Below are positions 26,223 through 39,130 of a stretch of DNA of 64,000 nucleotides, one piece after another (the stretch's first letter is position 1; each line of letters starts with the position of its first letter). The notes beneath the pieces were generated by a model, which was not told the origin of the DNA, made no database searches, and saw only the letters and a program-made list of their open reading frames with translations. The stretch covers positions 1-64,000 of the forward strand of contig BLAL01000002.1 of assembly GCA_015698045.1 (NCBI GenBank), in the 5' to 3' direction. A program made the position numbers and the translations under genes. This DNA comes from Rhizophagus clarus. Its lineage: Eukaryota > Glomeromycota > Glomeromycetes > Glomerales > Glomeraceae.

Positions 26223-28109
26223 TTAAGCAGCAAGCTGTTGAGTTAAAGACAGATATTTATTAAAAACATCCATATCTTTTGTTCTGAATTCATCCAATTG
26301 CTGTTGTTCAAAAAAAGTAATCCATTTTGTTAAAGATTTTATTGCATCACCAAATGAAATAAGCTCCAGCTTCTTTTCAGATTCATCATTTTTATCAGTT
26401 TCATTCATTTTCTCCTGAATTAGCTTTATGATATCATTTTCATTTAAGATAGCTTCAGTTGAATTTCTTGATTTAAGTCATTAAGAAAATCATTTAATGT
26501 ATCTACTAGCAGAGTGATACAAGAATCAGTTTCATTTAATCCTTCAAACATCTGCCAATTCATGATCTTTTGTTTCTTGTTAGATTTATGTTGTATTATT
26601 CATTTTTTCATTAGTTGAAGAGAGCAATATTCCAGTCTTTTTCCAACAATTTAAAATTATTTGTTTGGTTATATGACTTTATGCTTCTGATACATAATTA
26701 ATGGCATCTTTGATGTTGATTTTTTCTTTATTAATATCTTTGCTTTCTTCAAAAAGTTCCAGTACATGGAGAACATATTTCCTTTTGTAATAGTTCTTAA
26801 AATTTGCAATAATTTCAGCATCAAGAGGTTGGAGATAACTTGTTGTATTAGAAGGTAAAAAAGCCACTTCAATATGAGTTAGTTGAAGTTAGGAAGTGTT
26901 ATATGACTCATATACATCTGATCTATGATCTCTCAATCTATCACGGCTACGACCTTTTGATCTACCATGATCACGATTCCTTAAAGTTTGACTTTCTATA
27001 ATTAAATTTAAAAAAATATATATTAATTATTTCTTAAAATAAATAATTTGTTTTATATTTAACAAACATACTAGATACTAATGTGGATTTAATATCTTTA
27101 TTTTTGTCTTGATTTTCCAAGGCTGATGAATAATATAGATCAAAATATGATGATGCATTGTCAATTAAGAGTAAAACTTTTTTATTTTAAGTTCTAAAAT
27201 AACTGTCCATTATACAAAGAACTTCTTTAAAGACTGTTAAATTCATCTATGCCTTTGCATTTTTATGGTAATATACTGAAAGACATTCTAAGTTAATTCT
27301 TGAAAGAGGTTTTAGATGTTTTAAATTTCCAATTATTCATAGTTTGAGTTTATCAGTTCCTGTAACATTAATACTAAGAAGAATTGTAATTCTAGTTTTA
27401 TCTTTTTTTGGCTATGAACTGAAGTGCTTAAAAGAGTTTAATTTGGAGCTATTTGATAATAAAGTTCCTTTAATAATTTAATTAAATATTAATAAGTATA
27501 TTATTTAATATTGGCAAATTATGTATAATAAAATTTATTCATACTGTTTCATCAATATTGTAAATTTGGTCAAGAGTATAGTAACCTAAAAGTTGATTTA
27601 ATTTTCTTCTCTTCTCTGGAAGTGATGCTAAAGGTGCACTTCCTGACTCATCATATATATAATATTTGTGAATATTATTGCATTTTTTAAATTTTTAACC
27701 AGCCATTTGAAAAAGTTAAATCTTTTTCTTGAATATCAAAAACTTCAGCAAAGATTTTTGCTTTTTCCTTTATTAATAAATCTGTTAATATTACACCACC
27801 AGCTATCACATTTTCAACCTATAAATTCATGGTATTTTCAAGAATTGGAAATTTGACTTCTTTATTCCTGAATGTTTGAGTAGACTCTTCAGTATTTGTA
27901 ATAATTTCCCACTTGCTTCTTTATAACAAAATTTTGAATATAGTACTTTTTTTAATATTTAACTTAGTATACATTTCATTAAATCATGCTGCTATTTCTG
28001 CATACTGTTTTCCTTGGTTAGTCTTTTCCCATTCACAGATTTGACGTTTGACATCATTACTTATGGCTGAGCAGTGTTGTTTTAGTTTAGATGTTTGAAT
28101 AGGAGGCAT
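26223..28109 (-). pseudogene. pogo/Tigger transposase (CENP-B HTH + DDE), broken
   Basis: Starts at the ATG at 28,109 (MPPIQTSKLKQHC). Next comes a CENP-B-type helix-turn-helix (QICEWEKTNQGKQYAEIAA, then STIFKI), a second HTH/Tc5 segment (LIKEKAKIFAEVFDIQ, FSNGWLK), the first catalytic Asp in YNIDET, the second in VLLLIDNASSYFD and the third in TTSYLQPLDAEIIANFK. Introns with GT-AG borders are seen at 27,071-26,996 and near 27,550-27,470. Between the second and third acids lies an RS/RD-rich stretch (HGRSKGRSRDRLRDHRS). The C-terminus has ISFGDAIKSLTKW. In-frame stops occur at several TGG- and CAA-like codons, and the frame changes near 27,410. Dead as written. Confidence 0.8.
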
Positions 28110-28348
28110 AACAAAAAGATAGATGCGTTTATGTTTATTTAATTGCTGCAGATTTATATAATATAGTGTTTTACAATTTGATCATATCATGCATGTTACA
28201 AATATTAAATTTACACTAATCATAAATTATGTGATTATAGAGAAGTTTATTTATTAACAGAAGTAATATACTATTATGAATTATGCGGTGATAGTGATTA
28301 TAACTGATTTGTGACTACAAGGAAGTAATTTAATAGTACTTAAATCTA

Positions 28349-30646
28349 AAGCTCTGCATGAGCCGGCTCAAGTCAAGCTACAGTTTGGCTTGGCTTGGCT
28401 TAAAAAAAAAATTCTGGCTTGAACCAAAATGAGTCAAGCCACAAAAAATCTTGGCTCAACTCATTCAAGCCAAGCTGAGCCATGAAAAATTCTGGCTCAA
28501 GCTGGTTCAAGCTTTATTATCAAAAAAAAAAGCTAAAACTAGGCATTTTTATATGTAAAGTTACAAAAAAAAAACACCAGAACTAATGGTCCTGGTTTTT
28601 CTATTCATAAAATTAAAAAAAAAATGCCAAAATTAATGGTCCTGACAGGATCCCAAATAATACTAATATAACTCACATACAGGTTTGCATAAAGTTTATA
28701 TTAAATTACTTTTTAAACCTATAAATTGAGTTTGCGTAGATCAGTCAATTTGGGAGTAACTCACATATTATGTTTGCGTAGAGTTTATAATAGATATATG
28801 TGGATTTATTTTTAAAAAATACTAATTTCAGTAAATTAAATTACTCAGTATTTACCAAAATTTATTTTATTTTATTTATTTTTTCACTTTTTTCAGTATT
28901 TTATACCAAATTTATTTATTTTTATTATTCTTTTTCAGTTTTAATACCTTAATTCCAAAAGTCTGGTTGTGTTTTTTGTCTGGCAACACTACAAAAAATA
29001 AAAAAATAATTAATTAGTTAAAAAAAAAAACGACGAAAGACATCTTACTCATTCTCCCTTACCTTAATTCCAAAAGTCTAGTCGTGCTTTTCGTCTGGCA
29101 ACATTACAAAAAATAAAAAAAAAATAATTAATTAGTTAAAAAAAAGAACAACGAAAGACACCTCACCCACCCTCCTTTACCTTAATTCCAAAAGTCTGGT
29201 CATGCTTTTCGTCTGGCAACACTACAAAAAATAAAAAAAAAAATAATTAATTAATTAGTTAAAAAAAATTACCAAAAAACACTTCCCCACTCTCCCTTAC
29301 CTTAATTCTAAAAGTCCGGTCATGCTTTTCGTCTGGCAACACTACAAAAAGTAAAAAAAAAGTTAATACTTAATTAATTAAAAAAAAATAACGAAACACC
29401 TTTTCCAACCCTCTTTTACCTTAATTCCAAAAGTCTGGTCATGCTTTTCGTTCAGTAATACTATAAAAAAATAAAAAAAAAATAATTAATTAATTAGTTA
29501 AAAAAAATTACTGAAAAATACTTCCCCCACCCTCCCTCACCTTAATTTCAAAAGTCTGGTCATGCTTTCGTCCGGCAACACTATAAAAAAATAAAAAAGA
29601 AGTTAATACTTAATTAATTAAAAAAAAAATAACGAAACACCTCCCCCAACCCCCCTCCCTTACCTTAATTCCAAAAGTCCAGTCGTACCTTTCGTTTGGC
29701 AACACTACAAAAAATAAAAATAAAAAATAATTAATTAATTAGTTAAAAAAAAATACTGAAAAACACTTCCCACCCTCCCTTACCTTAATTCCAAAAGTCC
29801 GGTCATGCTTTTTGTCTGGCAACACTACAAAAAGTAAAAAAAAAGTTAATACTTAATTAATTAAAAAAAAAACAACGAAACACCTCCCCCAACACCTCCT
29901 TTACCTTAATTCCAAAAGTCTGGTCATGTCTTTCATCTGGCAACACTATAAAAAATAAAAATAAAAAATAATTAATTAATTAGTTAAAAAAAAAATAACA
30001 AAACACCTCCCCTAACCCCCTCTCTTACCTTAATTCTAAAAGTCTAGTCGTGCCTTTCGTCTGGCAACACTATAAAAAAATAAAAAAAAAAATTAATTAA
30101 TTAGTTAAAAAAAACACTGAAAAACACTTCCCCATCTTCTCTTACCTTAATTCCAAAAATCTGGTTGTATTTTTCGTCTGGTAACACCACAAAAATAAAC
30201 TGATAAATGATTAAAAAAAAAATCAGATATTCAGATTATCTGATTAGATCGGCAAGTCACATGACTCTGCCTTTATATCAAATAATTTGTTATAGCGTTA
30301 ATGGTGTTTTGTATTATAAAATCACAAAAAAAAAATACTGAAACTATTAGTACTGACGTTTTTTATTCATAAAATTGCAAAAAGTGCCAGAACAAATAGT
30401 TCCTGCATTTTTTATATATAAATTTGCAAAAAAAAATGCTGGAACTATTAGTACTGGCATTTTTTGTAAAAAATTGCCACGTTTGATTTGGTTCATGAGC
30501 CAGCTTGAGTTTTTCAAGCCAAACCCACTGCCAGTTTGAGTTTATCAAGCCAAGCCTAATACCTGACTCAAGCTTTTTCAAGCTGGCTTGTAAGCCACCA
30601 AGCCAATTTAATCATGATTTGACTTGGCTCAGCTCATGCGGAACTT
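28349..30646. mobile_element. 2.3-kb non-autonomous element nested in the pogo element
   Basis: The ends are inverted: left aagctctgcatgagccggct, right (reverse complement) aagttccgcatgagctgagc, with about 22 of 28 positions matching. It is bounded on both sides by the identical 12-mer tacttaaatcta (28,337-28,348 and 30,647-30,658), a target-site duplication. Subterminal ~55-bp repeats (atgccagaactaatggtcct and variants) lie inside each end, and an 11-copy minisatellite fills the centre. No transposase. A duplication near 9-12 bp would suit a Mutator-like or similar superfamily, but the family is not established. Confidence 0.8.
28947..30265 (+). repeat. 11-copy ~120-bp minisatellite
   Basis: The anchor ccttaattccaaaagtc starts at 28,947, 29,062, 29,180, 29,300, 29,419, 29,540, 29,663, 29,783, 29,904, 30,028 and 30,145 (spacings 115-124). 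Each unit continues with tcgtctggcaacactacaaa, an A-rich tract, taattaattagtt or a taatacttaattaatt variant, and a C-rich tract (cacttccccac). The two variants partly alternate, pointing to a higher-order unit of about 240 bp. Confidence 0.95.
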
Positions 30647-30726
30647 TACTTAAATCTATTTCAAAAAAATGGATGCTTATAAAAAAGTGTGACTATATAG
30701 GATGTGACTGTATAAAGGTTTGACTG

Positions 30727-33700
30727 TACATATAAATTTTTCTAAAAAAAACTAGTATAAGAAAAAATTTTTTATTTTTAGTTTTATTTTATAGTTATTA
30801 ATTTTTTTTTTTTCTCTAGAAATTTTTATTAATAATTAATTTTATTATTATACTTTTAATTTCTGCATTGATGGATGATTAAACCAGTTTTTGAACTGGG
30901 AGTACTCATATCTAATAAAAAGTGATTATTATTTGTAATCCTATCTTGACTTAATAAATAGGATGGGATCTTTGCAATAGAAAAGTATAAAACTCAAAAA
31001 AAAATAAAAATTTAATTAATATTAAATTTACACTTATTTTAGTATAAAAACATAATTAGCATATAAAGTAAATTTAAAAATTTTTTTGAGTTTCATACCT
31101 TTCTATTGCAAAAACCTCAAATGATTGTATGGCTTTAATACCAAAAAAAAAAAAAAAAAAAAAAATATAAAAAAAAAAATTTATAAGAATTTTTTTAAAA
31201 AACATTATTTTTTAATAAAAATTATTTAAAAAAAAATTTCTATTTTTTTTTATATACTGTATATACATTTTGTATATATATTTAAGTAATATAAAAAACA
31301 AAACATTTTGTTAAAAAAAACTTTTATTTCTTTAAATTCTATGTATTTGAAAGCTAAAGTAAATGTGTAAAAAAAAGCTTTTTATTTATAGTAAAAAAGA
31401 ATGAAAAAAAAGAAAAAGTGAAAAATAAAAAAAAAAAGAAAAAGTAAAAAGGTATTTTAACTAAAAATTTAAATTTAAATTTTTAATTAAACTAAAATGA
31501 TATATAATATTCAATTAATATATAATATGCTAATATTTAAATATTATTTAATAGATAAGTCTAATTGTAACAACCCGTTACAAATATTATTTGTAACAAC
31601 CTAATTGGCGCATTTTTATTAGTCAATTCAAATCACGTGATATTATACAAATCCAAAAAAAAAAATTTTTGTTTCCAGAAAAAATGGAAATTTTATTACA
31701 CAAAATTATACAGACTTCTAAAAAAAGAAAATTTCTTTGCTGATCACTTAGTGGAAAAAGGGTTTTTGTTAAATAAGTCAAAAATGACATTTAAATCATC
31801 TTTGTCATTCTAAGTAAACTTGCTGAGGGAGCAAAAATACACTTATTATAATATTTTTTAAAAATTTATATATTATAACTTTCTTATAATTTTTTTTTAA
31901 GGTTGTTACAAATAATATTTGTAACAGATTATTACAAATACATTTATTCTTATTTAATTATAATTCAACAATTTTAAATACAGTATATGTTTAATTATTA
32001 ATTATTACTAATTAAAGTTAAATTTTTTAATTTTAGTTTAAATATAAACCAAATTTATCAAAATTGAATATTTCCTTTTTGATTAATACTTATATAAAAT
32101 TTATTTCTAATATATTATTTTTTTCATATAACTTAATAAATATAACTAAAAATTAATATAAAATTAAAAATTTAGGACTTTTAGAAGCTTTTTTAATATA
32201 CTAAAAAAATTAATATAGAAATTAAAATTTAAAAAAATAAAAAATTTTTTTAGTATAATAAAATCAATAATAATTTTTAGGTTTTGAAATTTTTAAAAGC
32301 TTTTTAATATAATAAGAAAATCAATATTAATTTTAATATTTTAGAATCCAAATATATAATATTTCAGTGAAACTAGTCCTTCAATTTTTAAACTCTATTT
32401 TTATATTATATTATATCTTTAAAAATTATAGTAATTATGAAATTTTTAAAAATTTATATCCTAAAAAATTTAAATATAAGAATTATATAAATTTTTAATC
32501 AATTAAATTAACCTATATCATATGATTATAGAGAATATATTTATATATAAAAATGTATAAAATTTAAATCTTATTATATATAACAGATTTACAGATTTGT
32601 ATAATTACTTTTTTTTTTGATTAATGAATATGATTAATAGCTTTATTAAGATCAACCATTAATATAATACACATTATGCTAGTAATAAAAAAAATGAGTC
32701 TACTTATTATAAAAGAAAACAAATTCTAATAAAATATTTCAGATATGTTTCATAACCAATTTGTATAATTACATGTTAACTAAATATAGTAAATTAAATA
32801 AAAAAATGGATTTTTTAGTTCTATAATAAATAATCAAATAATATGTAATTATGCAAATCCACTAATATAAAATTCCAGTTTCTATAAAATTAAAAATTAA
32901 AATATTGCATTTTACTAATATATATTCTTTAAAGATTAGCTGTAAAAAAAAATGTTTATTAAAATAAGATATTAATAAAATCAGTAAAAATTAAAAAAAG
33001 ATTTTTTTAAGAATTTTTAAAACTTTTATTATCAATATATTTATTTAAAAAAATTTGTATTTTGTTTGTTATTTTGTTTCTTTTTATATTTATTTAAAGT
33101 TTTTCTTAATTATCTTAGCAAATTAATTTAAATATCTTGTGTTCAAATATATCTCCTCTTGCATCTATAAGCTTGTTAAGCTTGTTTATTTCATGCTTAA
33201 ATTTGTTACCTAAAAATACTAACTAACTAATTTTGGGTAAACCTTTTTTTTTAATTGATACATATAATAATTTTTGCCTGACAGTTTGTGCAATTAAATC
33301 CGGATGCATAATTGCATTACCTATAAGCCCTTTTTAAGTTGCAAAACGTAAATTTGGGATCATCATTAATGGCCTTAAGTCTCAAGTAATTGAAAATTAA
33401 AGCTTCGTCCGAATTATAGATTTTATTTATAAAATACAAACCAAAAAAAAAAGAAAAACATTGTTATATTCAAATCTTTTTGAAAATAATTTACTTTAAG
33501 GCTGAGCCTATAAAAAAAAAAATTTTTCTGTTTAGACTTGTCAATTATAATCGGTCCAAAAAAAAAAAAAATATATATATATATACATTGACATATGCAC
33601 TTTTTTTGTTGGTTTTTATCAAATTTACCAACTAACAAGTCCCTCTTTAAAATATAACATCCCTTTCGCAAGTTATATATAGTGAAAGAGTCAATTTACT

Positions 33701-33738
33701 TTTGTTTGTGCCCACTTTCCCCATCACTCTTTAAAGGT
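30727..33738. other. A+T-rich intergenic region
   Basis: No gene seen apart from a small MITE at 31,565-31,938. A minus-strand stretch near 33,230-33,410 reads FNYLRLKAINDDPKFTF in one frame and could be an old coding relic, but nothing else supports it. The last 80 bases are the 5' flank of the gene at 33,739. Confidence 0.5.
31565..31938. mobile_element. ~374-bp MITE with self-complementary ends
   Basis: The left end is gtaacaacccgttacaaata and runs on through ttatttgtaacaacct. The right end, reverse-complemented, starts gtaataatctgttacaaata and matches over about 37 bases. Each end also contains its own palindrome (gttacaaatattatttgtaac with one centre mismatch). No coding capacity. Confidence 0.7.
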
Positions 33739-34716
33739 ATGGCGAGTTCACGAGAACACCGGGGAACAGCCCGCGAAAAAAATTTATCATACCACCAAAG
33801 CGTCGAGTACGATGAATATGAAGATGAGTATCCAAATGAAAACTCGGATAGAACTTATAATAGGAATGCGTTATATCATAGTGAATACACAGAAGACGAA
33901 GGTGAATATGAAGAACATGAATATAGGGAGGGTAATTATGAAGAGAGTGAATATGCAGAATATATCGATCCTGATTCGCCAACTTCACCTAGCAACGGTC
34001 ATCCACTCCCTTCACCCCCTCCTTCACCTCCAACAGACGATGGTTATGACGATGAAGATAATAATAACAACACCGCCAACATATCCACTTCAATTATACC
34101 GCCTCCACCACCTTCTCGATCTAAAAGACTTCCATCGATACCTCAACACGTACCTGATAAATCCCAGATAGTATTTCGACCCTCAGCACCCACACCAACT
34201 CATCAAAAACGTAAAAATTATTTCAACATTGGTAAATCCCTACTGAGGTTTAATAAGAAGTCCCATGCAAAAGAGGAGGAAACTCGAAGCAATGATTCTC
34301 CTCTCCCAGAACCTCCGCAACGTATACAAATCACACTTCCTTCTTTAGCTCCATCTTCTCCCATATCCCATCAGTTACCCGCTGAATATTTAGATCTTGA
34401 AGAAGAAACAGATAATCATTCAGAAGTACAAACAACACCTGAACTTACGATGGATGATCTTTATCATCTAGTTCTTAACATGCAGAAGGGTTTTCAATTA
34501 CAAGTTGATGAAATGAATACACAGATTAAAGAATTAAAACGGGAAATAAGAAAATTAAAAGGTGAAGAATCAGAAGATGAACAGGAGGAAGACAACAATT
34601 TGGAAGATTTTACGATACGAAGTCCTTCAAGAACTGCAGCTAGTGTTAGAAGCGTTACTAAAGAGATGGAGAGATACGGGGGAGAAGGAAGATGGTTTCA
34701 CAATGAGTATTCATAA
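33739..34716 (+). CDS. acidic, proline-rich coiled-coil hypothetical protein
   Basis: A single 978-base exon, 325 residues, from the first ATG (MASSREHRG); the frame is open upstream but has no ATG there. Residues 15-80 are rich in E and Y (EYDEYEDEYP, EYEEHEYREG), followed by proline clusters (PLPSPPPSPP near 90, PPPPPSRSKRLPSIP near 130) of the kind bound by SH3 or WW domains. A basic patch follows (HQKRKNYFNIGK). A coiled coil is likely at about 255-285 (MNTQIKELKREIRKLKG), before an acidic and S/R-rich tail. No domain is recognised and no transmembrane segment is seen. Codon use and the low A+T of the exon against its flanks support a real host gene, possibly a scaffold or cytoskeletal adaptor (inference). 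Confidence 0.75.
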   Translation: MASSREHRGTAREKNLSYHQSVEYDEYEDEYPNENSDRTYNRNALYHSEYTEDEGEYEEHEYREGNYEESEYAEYIDPDSPTSPSNGHPLPSPPPSPPTDDGYDDEDNNNNTANISTSIIPPPPPSRSKRLPSIPQHVPDKSQIVFRPSAPTPTHQKRKNYFNIGKSLLRFNKKSHAKEEETRSNDSPLPEPPQRIQITLPSLAPSSPISHQLPAEYLDLEEETDNHSEVQTTPELTMDDLYHLVLNMQKGFQLQVDEMNTQIKELKREIRKLKGEESEDEQEEDNNLEDFTIRSPSRTAASVRSVTKEMERYGGEGRWFHNEYS

Positions 34717-37700
34717 GGATCACAATGATACATTTAATACTTAAACATTTCAAATATGAATTTATATTCATCTATGTAAAATAACAGCATAAAATATTAA
34801 TTGCTGGAGGTTTTATTAATTGAATGGAATCTTTCAGACTATTATATTCAGTTATACTTATCGTCACGAAAAAATTTCTTATATCTAGAAAGACATTGGT
34901 TGAATCAATTGATTTTATTATTGAAATATTCAACATCAAATTAAAATACCGACTTATTATTTATTGTTCGTTTACGTTTACATATATTTGATTTATATCA
35001 AAAATGTTAAACAAAGATTGGAGAAATACTAGAAATACTGCAGAAATTTTATTAATTTATTCGATTTTGTCAAAGGTAATTGGAAACATAAAATATACAA
35101 TAAATGCCAACTCTAATCCATTAATGTCTATAAAATGACAAATAAATCTTGGAAGAAACATATATGTGCTAGGAAGAGTGTTATAAATTTTTTTCAGATG
35201 TTTTAACGTATTTGTTTTCGTATCATATCACTGACAGAGCACGGTCGGTATATAAAAAAGGTTTCACCCAGAAAGGTGACAAATTATACGTATCATTGAT
35301 GGTACTATTATTAGATCTACTGGTTAATATTCCTAAACATAGGCTCCGAAATTTAGCCGTTTAGAAAGTATAAAACCTAAAATTTTTATTGTCACATCAG
35401 ATTAAAACATTAATGCAATTCTACCGATAAATGTTCTGTGTACTAAAGAGTACGGCGAATACAAATCTTGTAGAAAAACCCAGACTATACCCCCGTACCG
35501 AATTGGTTGAGTTTGGGTATAAAAAGATTGTATAAAATTAATATTTTAATATTTAGAAAAAATAAAAAAAAAACTAGTCAAGTTAGGTGAAAAACTCGCA
35601 GCAAAACCACAAGATTAAGTGAAATACAAACAGGGAAAGAAACAAAATAAAAACTATAATTTTGTAGGGGAAAAGGAAACGGACGATTAAGTCCACTAAG
35701 CTATGTTACCTTTTCTATCCTAAATATCATGTAGGAAAACTATTTTATTAATGTTAATAAGAGTTTAATAAGATCCATATTCTTTTTCTTATTATCGTTC
35801 TTCAAGTTTTTGGGTCTTCTTATTTTCCTTATCGGTTTTGTTAGTTTTACCACGGCTGTTTGGTTTTGAATTTGTAGAATTCTTTAGATTTCTTTGAAGT
35901 TTTGTCAACAAAAGGAGAGGTTGAGTAATCTATAGTATTTGGTATTTCTTGATGACACATTTCTACATCTTGATATTTTTAGAAGTATGCTACTATATGA
36001 CTTCCTTTTGCTGTGTTGAAGTGTTTTAAACTTTTAATTGAATAATTAGTAAAAATGGTAGACGGTCCCATAAATGTCAAAATCAAGAATCTTGAGAAAG
36101 GTTGTTAAGGTATAAACAGATCTGTTCTCTTTTCTTTCTTTAGTATAGAGAGGGCTGCTTGGTCTCTAAGTGAATATTGCCAGATATTACCATCAAAGAA
36201 GAAGGATCAAAGACAAATTTTTATGCACTGTGTTCAATATTTTTGTTGTTTTTTAATAGTCAGAAAAACAACATTATCTCAGGCAAAAACTTATATTACA
36301 TCTATATAAATATGATAAGCTAAACTTTTATTTTTTTAAAAATCAATTAATTTCTGGTATGTTTCTAATATTATTAAAATTTAAAAATCAAAATAAATAA
36401 AATTACCTAAAAATAAAATTGATATAATAAATTATTTATGAATTTTCAATAAAATATTGCATATAATATTTTATTTTATTTATAATTTTAATATTTTTGA
36501 ATTATTAAGCCAGTTCATAATTGTTTAATTGGTATTTTTTAATCACATGTTTTATTGGTTAGTGTAATCCAACTGTTGGTTGGTTTGGTTAATTAAAAAT
36601 TCCTATAAACAATTTTAAACTGGTCTACTATGATCAGATAATTTATTAATCATTTAAAATTAAATACTAAAAATAATGAAAGCAACTGAAAATAATATTT
36701 ATATTATAAAAAATACAATAAAAATTAATTTTGAAACTATTTTTTAAAAAGAAATAATACTTATCTCCTTTTATTTATTTTTAAACTGCTTTAATTTAAA
36801 ACATATACCAAATAAAAAATTTTTTAAACATTTTTTTATTTATTAATTACTGTATTTTAACTTTTTTTTAGAGTTTTTAGAATTTTAAAAATACTATTTA
36901 AAATAGTATTCATATTGGTAAATTTGTTTATATAAAATTAAAATATTTAAATAAAAATTAAATAAAATAAATTAAACCTAAAATTATTTTATAACACTAA
37001 AAATTTAGCTAAATAATAATTATTTGACTAGATGATTAGCTAAAGTAAAAAAATTTATATTGTAAAACTAAAATATTAGATAAAATACTTGCAAAAAACT
37101 CATTTTTTTTATGTTTAACACAGTATATGAAATCGATTTGTAAAATTTGTAGAGCACAAATTAACTTCTGATTTTTGCAAATTATTTATGATTCTAATTT
37201 GCATATTACACAACCTTTAATTTTAGAATTTTATTAGTATTTTATTAAAAAAAAATAATATATATGTGCATAAATTAGATTTATTTTTGTACAAATTGCA
37301 CATGATATTTTTTTGTGCATTATGTAATAATAATTTAACTTGAATTTTATACACTGATCTAACATTTAATTAAATACTAAACTGCTTATTATATAAGTAA
37401 GTTTATTTTTAAATATATTTTAATAAAAAAAAAGATATTTTATATATTATTTTTTTATTTATTTATTTTTTTTGATTTTTCTTTCAAATATAATATGTCT
37501 ACTATTTTACTATTAATTTCATCAATAAATTCAAGTAGTATTAATAACTTTCAATATTTTATATATAAAAAAAAAAATATTTAAATAAGAAAAGTTTAAA
37601 TCAATATAATACAATAATTCACAAATACAGTATAATATTTTTATATGTTATATTCTTAAACCATCTACTACATCATTTTTAATATTTAGTATATAATAAA

Positions 37701-38249
37701 AAATAATTCAATTTAATTTCTTTAATAAAATAAATTAGATATTTAAAGAATAGATATAATTTAATTTAAATATTCTAATATATTATTCTAATAATCTTTA
37801 CTTAAAAAGTTATGATGATAAAAATAAGTTAAAAATAAGTTAAAGGTGATTAAGTTACAAAATTAAAGTAAAATATTAAATAGTAAATAAAATTAATTAT
37901 TAATTATAAATTTCATATTTTAATTATTATATTTAGTTTTTTTTTTATTGTGTTTAATTTTTATATAAAAATAGTTCTTTTTTTTTTTTATTGTTAAAAT
38001 TTTATTTAAATAATTCATTCTTATACATTTAAAATATTCTTTTCAAACTGAATTAATTTCTTATTTTTGATTTCTTTATTAATGGAATTTTATAACATTA
38101 AAATAAAATAATAATAAAAATAAATATTTACCATTTATTATTTATTATTTAAATAATTTTAAAATGATTATAATTAGTTTTAACCGGGAGTGATAATTTA
38201 ATCCAGCAAGTGATATCACCTGATGAATTTTTAATTTTTAAATTGATTA
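34717..38249. other. intergenic, A+T-rich, with a possible retroelement ORF relic
   Basis: 3' flank of the gene above, then about 3 kb of A+T-rich DNA. Around 35,800-36,010 the minus strand reads TAKGSHIVAYFKKY-like and SKEFYKFKTKQPW phrases with stops, which could be a relic of a retroelement first ORF. Support is weak. Nothing else is seen. Confidence 0.45.
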
Positions 38250-39130
38250 TTTTTTTTTTTCTAGGTTTTCCAGTTTCGAGGTATATTTTTTTTTCCTTCT
38301 CTTGTTTTCACTTTTCTTTCTAGTTATTTCTAATTCCTTTTTCTTTTTTTTTTTAGGCCTTTTAAGCTCTTTTAATTTTGTGTCAAAGGTATGTTGTTTT
38401 TTGTTATTCTTTTTGTTTTCATTTTCCTTTCCATTTATTATTTTTCCTTTCTTTTTAGGTCTTTAATCTCTTTCAGGTTCACATTAAATGATGGTATATT
38501 ATTTCTTTTTTTTTACCTCCCTTTGTTTTTTTTTAGGGTTTTAGTTTTGCGAACAAGGTATGGCATTTTTTTCTTATCTTTTTTTCAATTTTGTTTTCAT
38601 ATTTCATTTTTACTAACTATTTTTTCTTCTTTTTATAGTTTATCTTTCATTAAATTATTCCCCTTTTCTTTTTGTTTTCATTCACTTTCTTTTTTTTCAT
38701 TATCGCTCCTTTTTCCTTTCATTTTTATGATCGTTTCATCCTCATCACCATTTTGTCTATTTTGTCCATCCTTATCATCGATTATTGTTTCATCTGTCTT
38801 CATCACCAATTATCATTTCGTCTTCATCATTAATTATCATTTCATCCTCATCATCAATTTATTTCATCCTTATCATTTCACCTCCTTTTGTTTTTTTTAG
38901 GTCTTAGTTTTGCGAACAAGGTATGGCGTTTTTTCTTATTTTTTTTTAATTTTGTTTTCATATTTCATTTTTACTAACTATTTTTTTTTCTTTTTATGGT
39001 TTATCTTTTGTTAATTTATTCCCCTTTCTTTTTGTTTTTATTCACTTTCTTCTTTTTCATTATCGCTCCTTTTTCCTTTCATTCTCATGATCGTTTCATC
39101 CTCATTACCATTTTGTCCTCATTGTCATCG
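38250..39130 (+). repeat. pyrimidine-rich array of intron-like units
   Basis: Five short segments of 16-35 bases are each preceded by a T-rich tract ending in AG and followed by GGTAT-type donors: 38,265-38,280, 38,357-38,388, 38,459-38,493, 38,537-38,557 and 38,901-38,920. The last two are copies (ttttgcgaacaaggtatggc) within a ~363-bp tandem duplication (38,541 and 38,904). Near 38,800-38,880 there is a tcatcatcaattatcatttc minisatellite that also occurs at 52,540-52,630, on the far side of the large element. Confidence 0.65.

Larger units (their letters stand above)
25887..30726 (-). mobile_element. pogo/Tigger-type DNA transposon interrupted by a second element
   Basis: The left end reads taatcaaacctccatatattc and the right end, reverse-complemented, reads cagtcaaacctttatacagtc; TA flanks both sides. 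Total length is 4,840 bases. Removing the nested insertion (28,349-30,646 plus one 12-bp duplicate) leaves about 2.5 kb, a normal size for pogo/Tigger elements. The transposase lies on the minus strand at 26,223-28,109. Confidence 0.8.

Noticed and set aside
30363-30723. 72-codon frames on both strands near the end of the nested element
   Set aside because: They run through subterminal repeats and the end of the element; no domain.
33230-33410. Minus-strand coding-like relic (NDDPKFTF phrase)
   Set aside because: One short phrase only, with stops and no second motif; too weak to name.
38391-38900. 169-codon F/S-rich frame
   Set aside because: Produced by the pyrimidine-rich array; amino acid composition follows the simple sequence.
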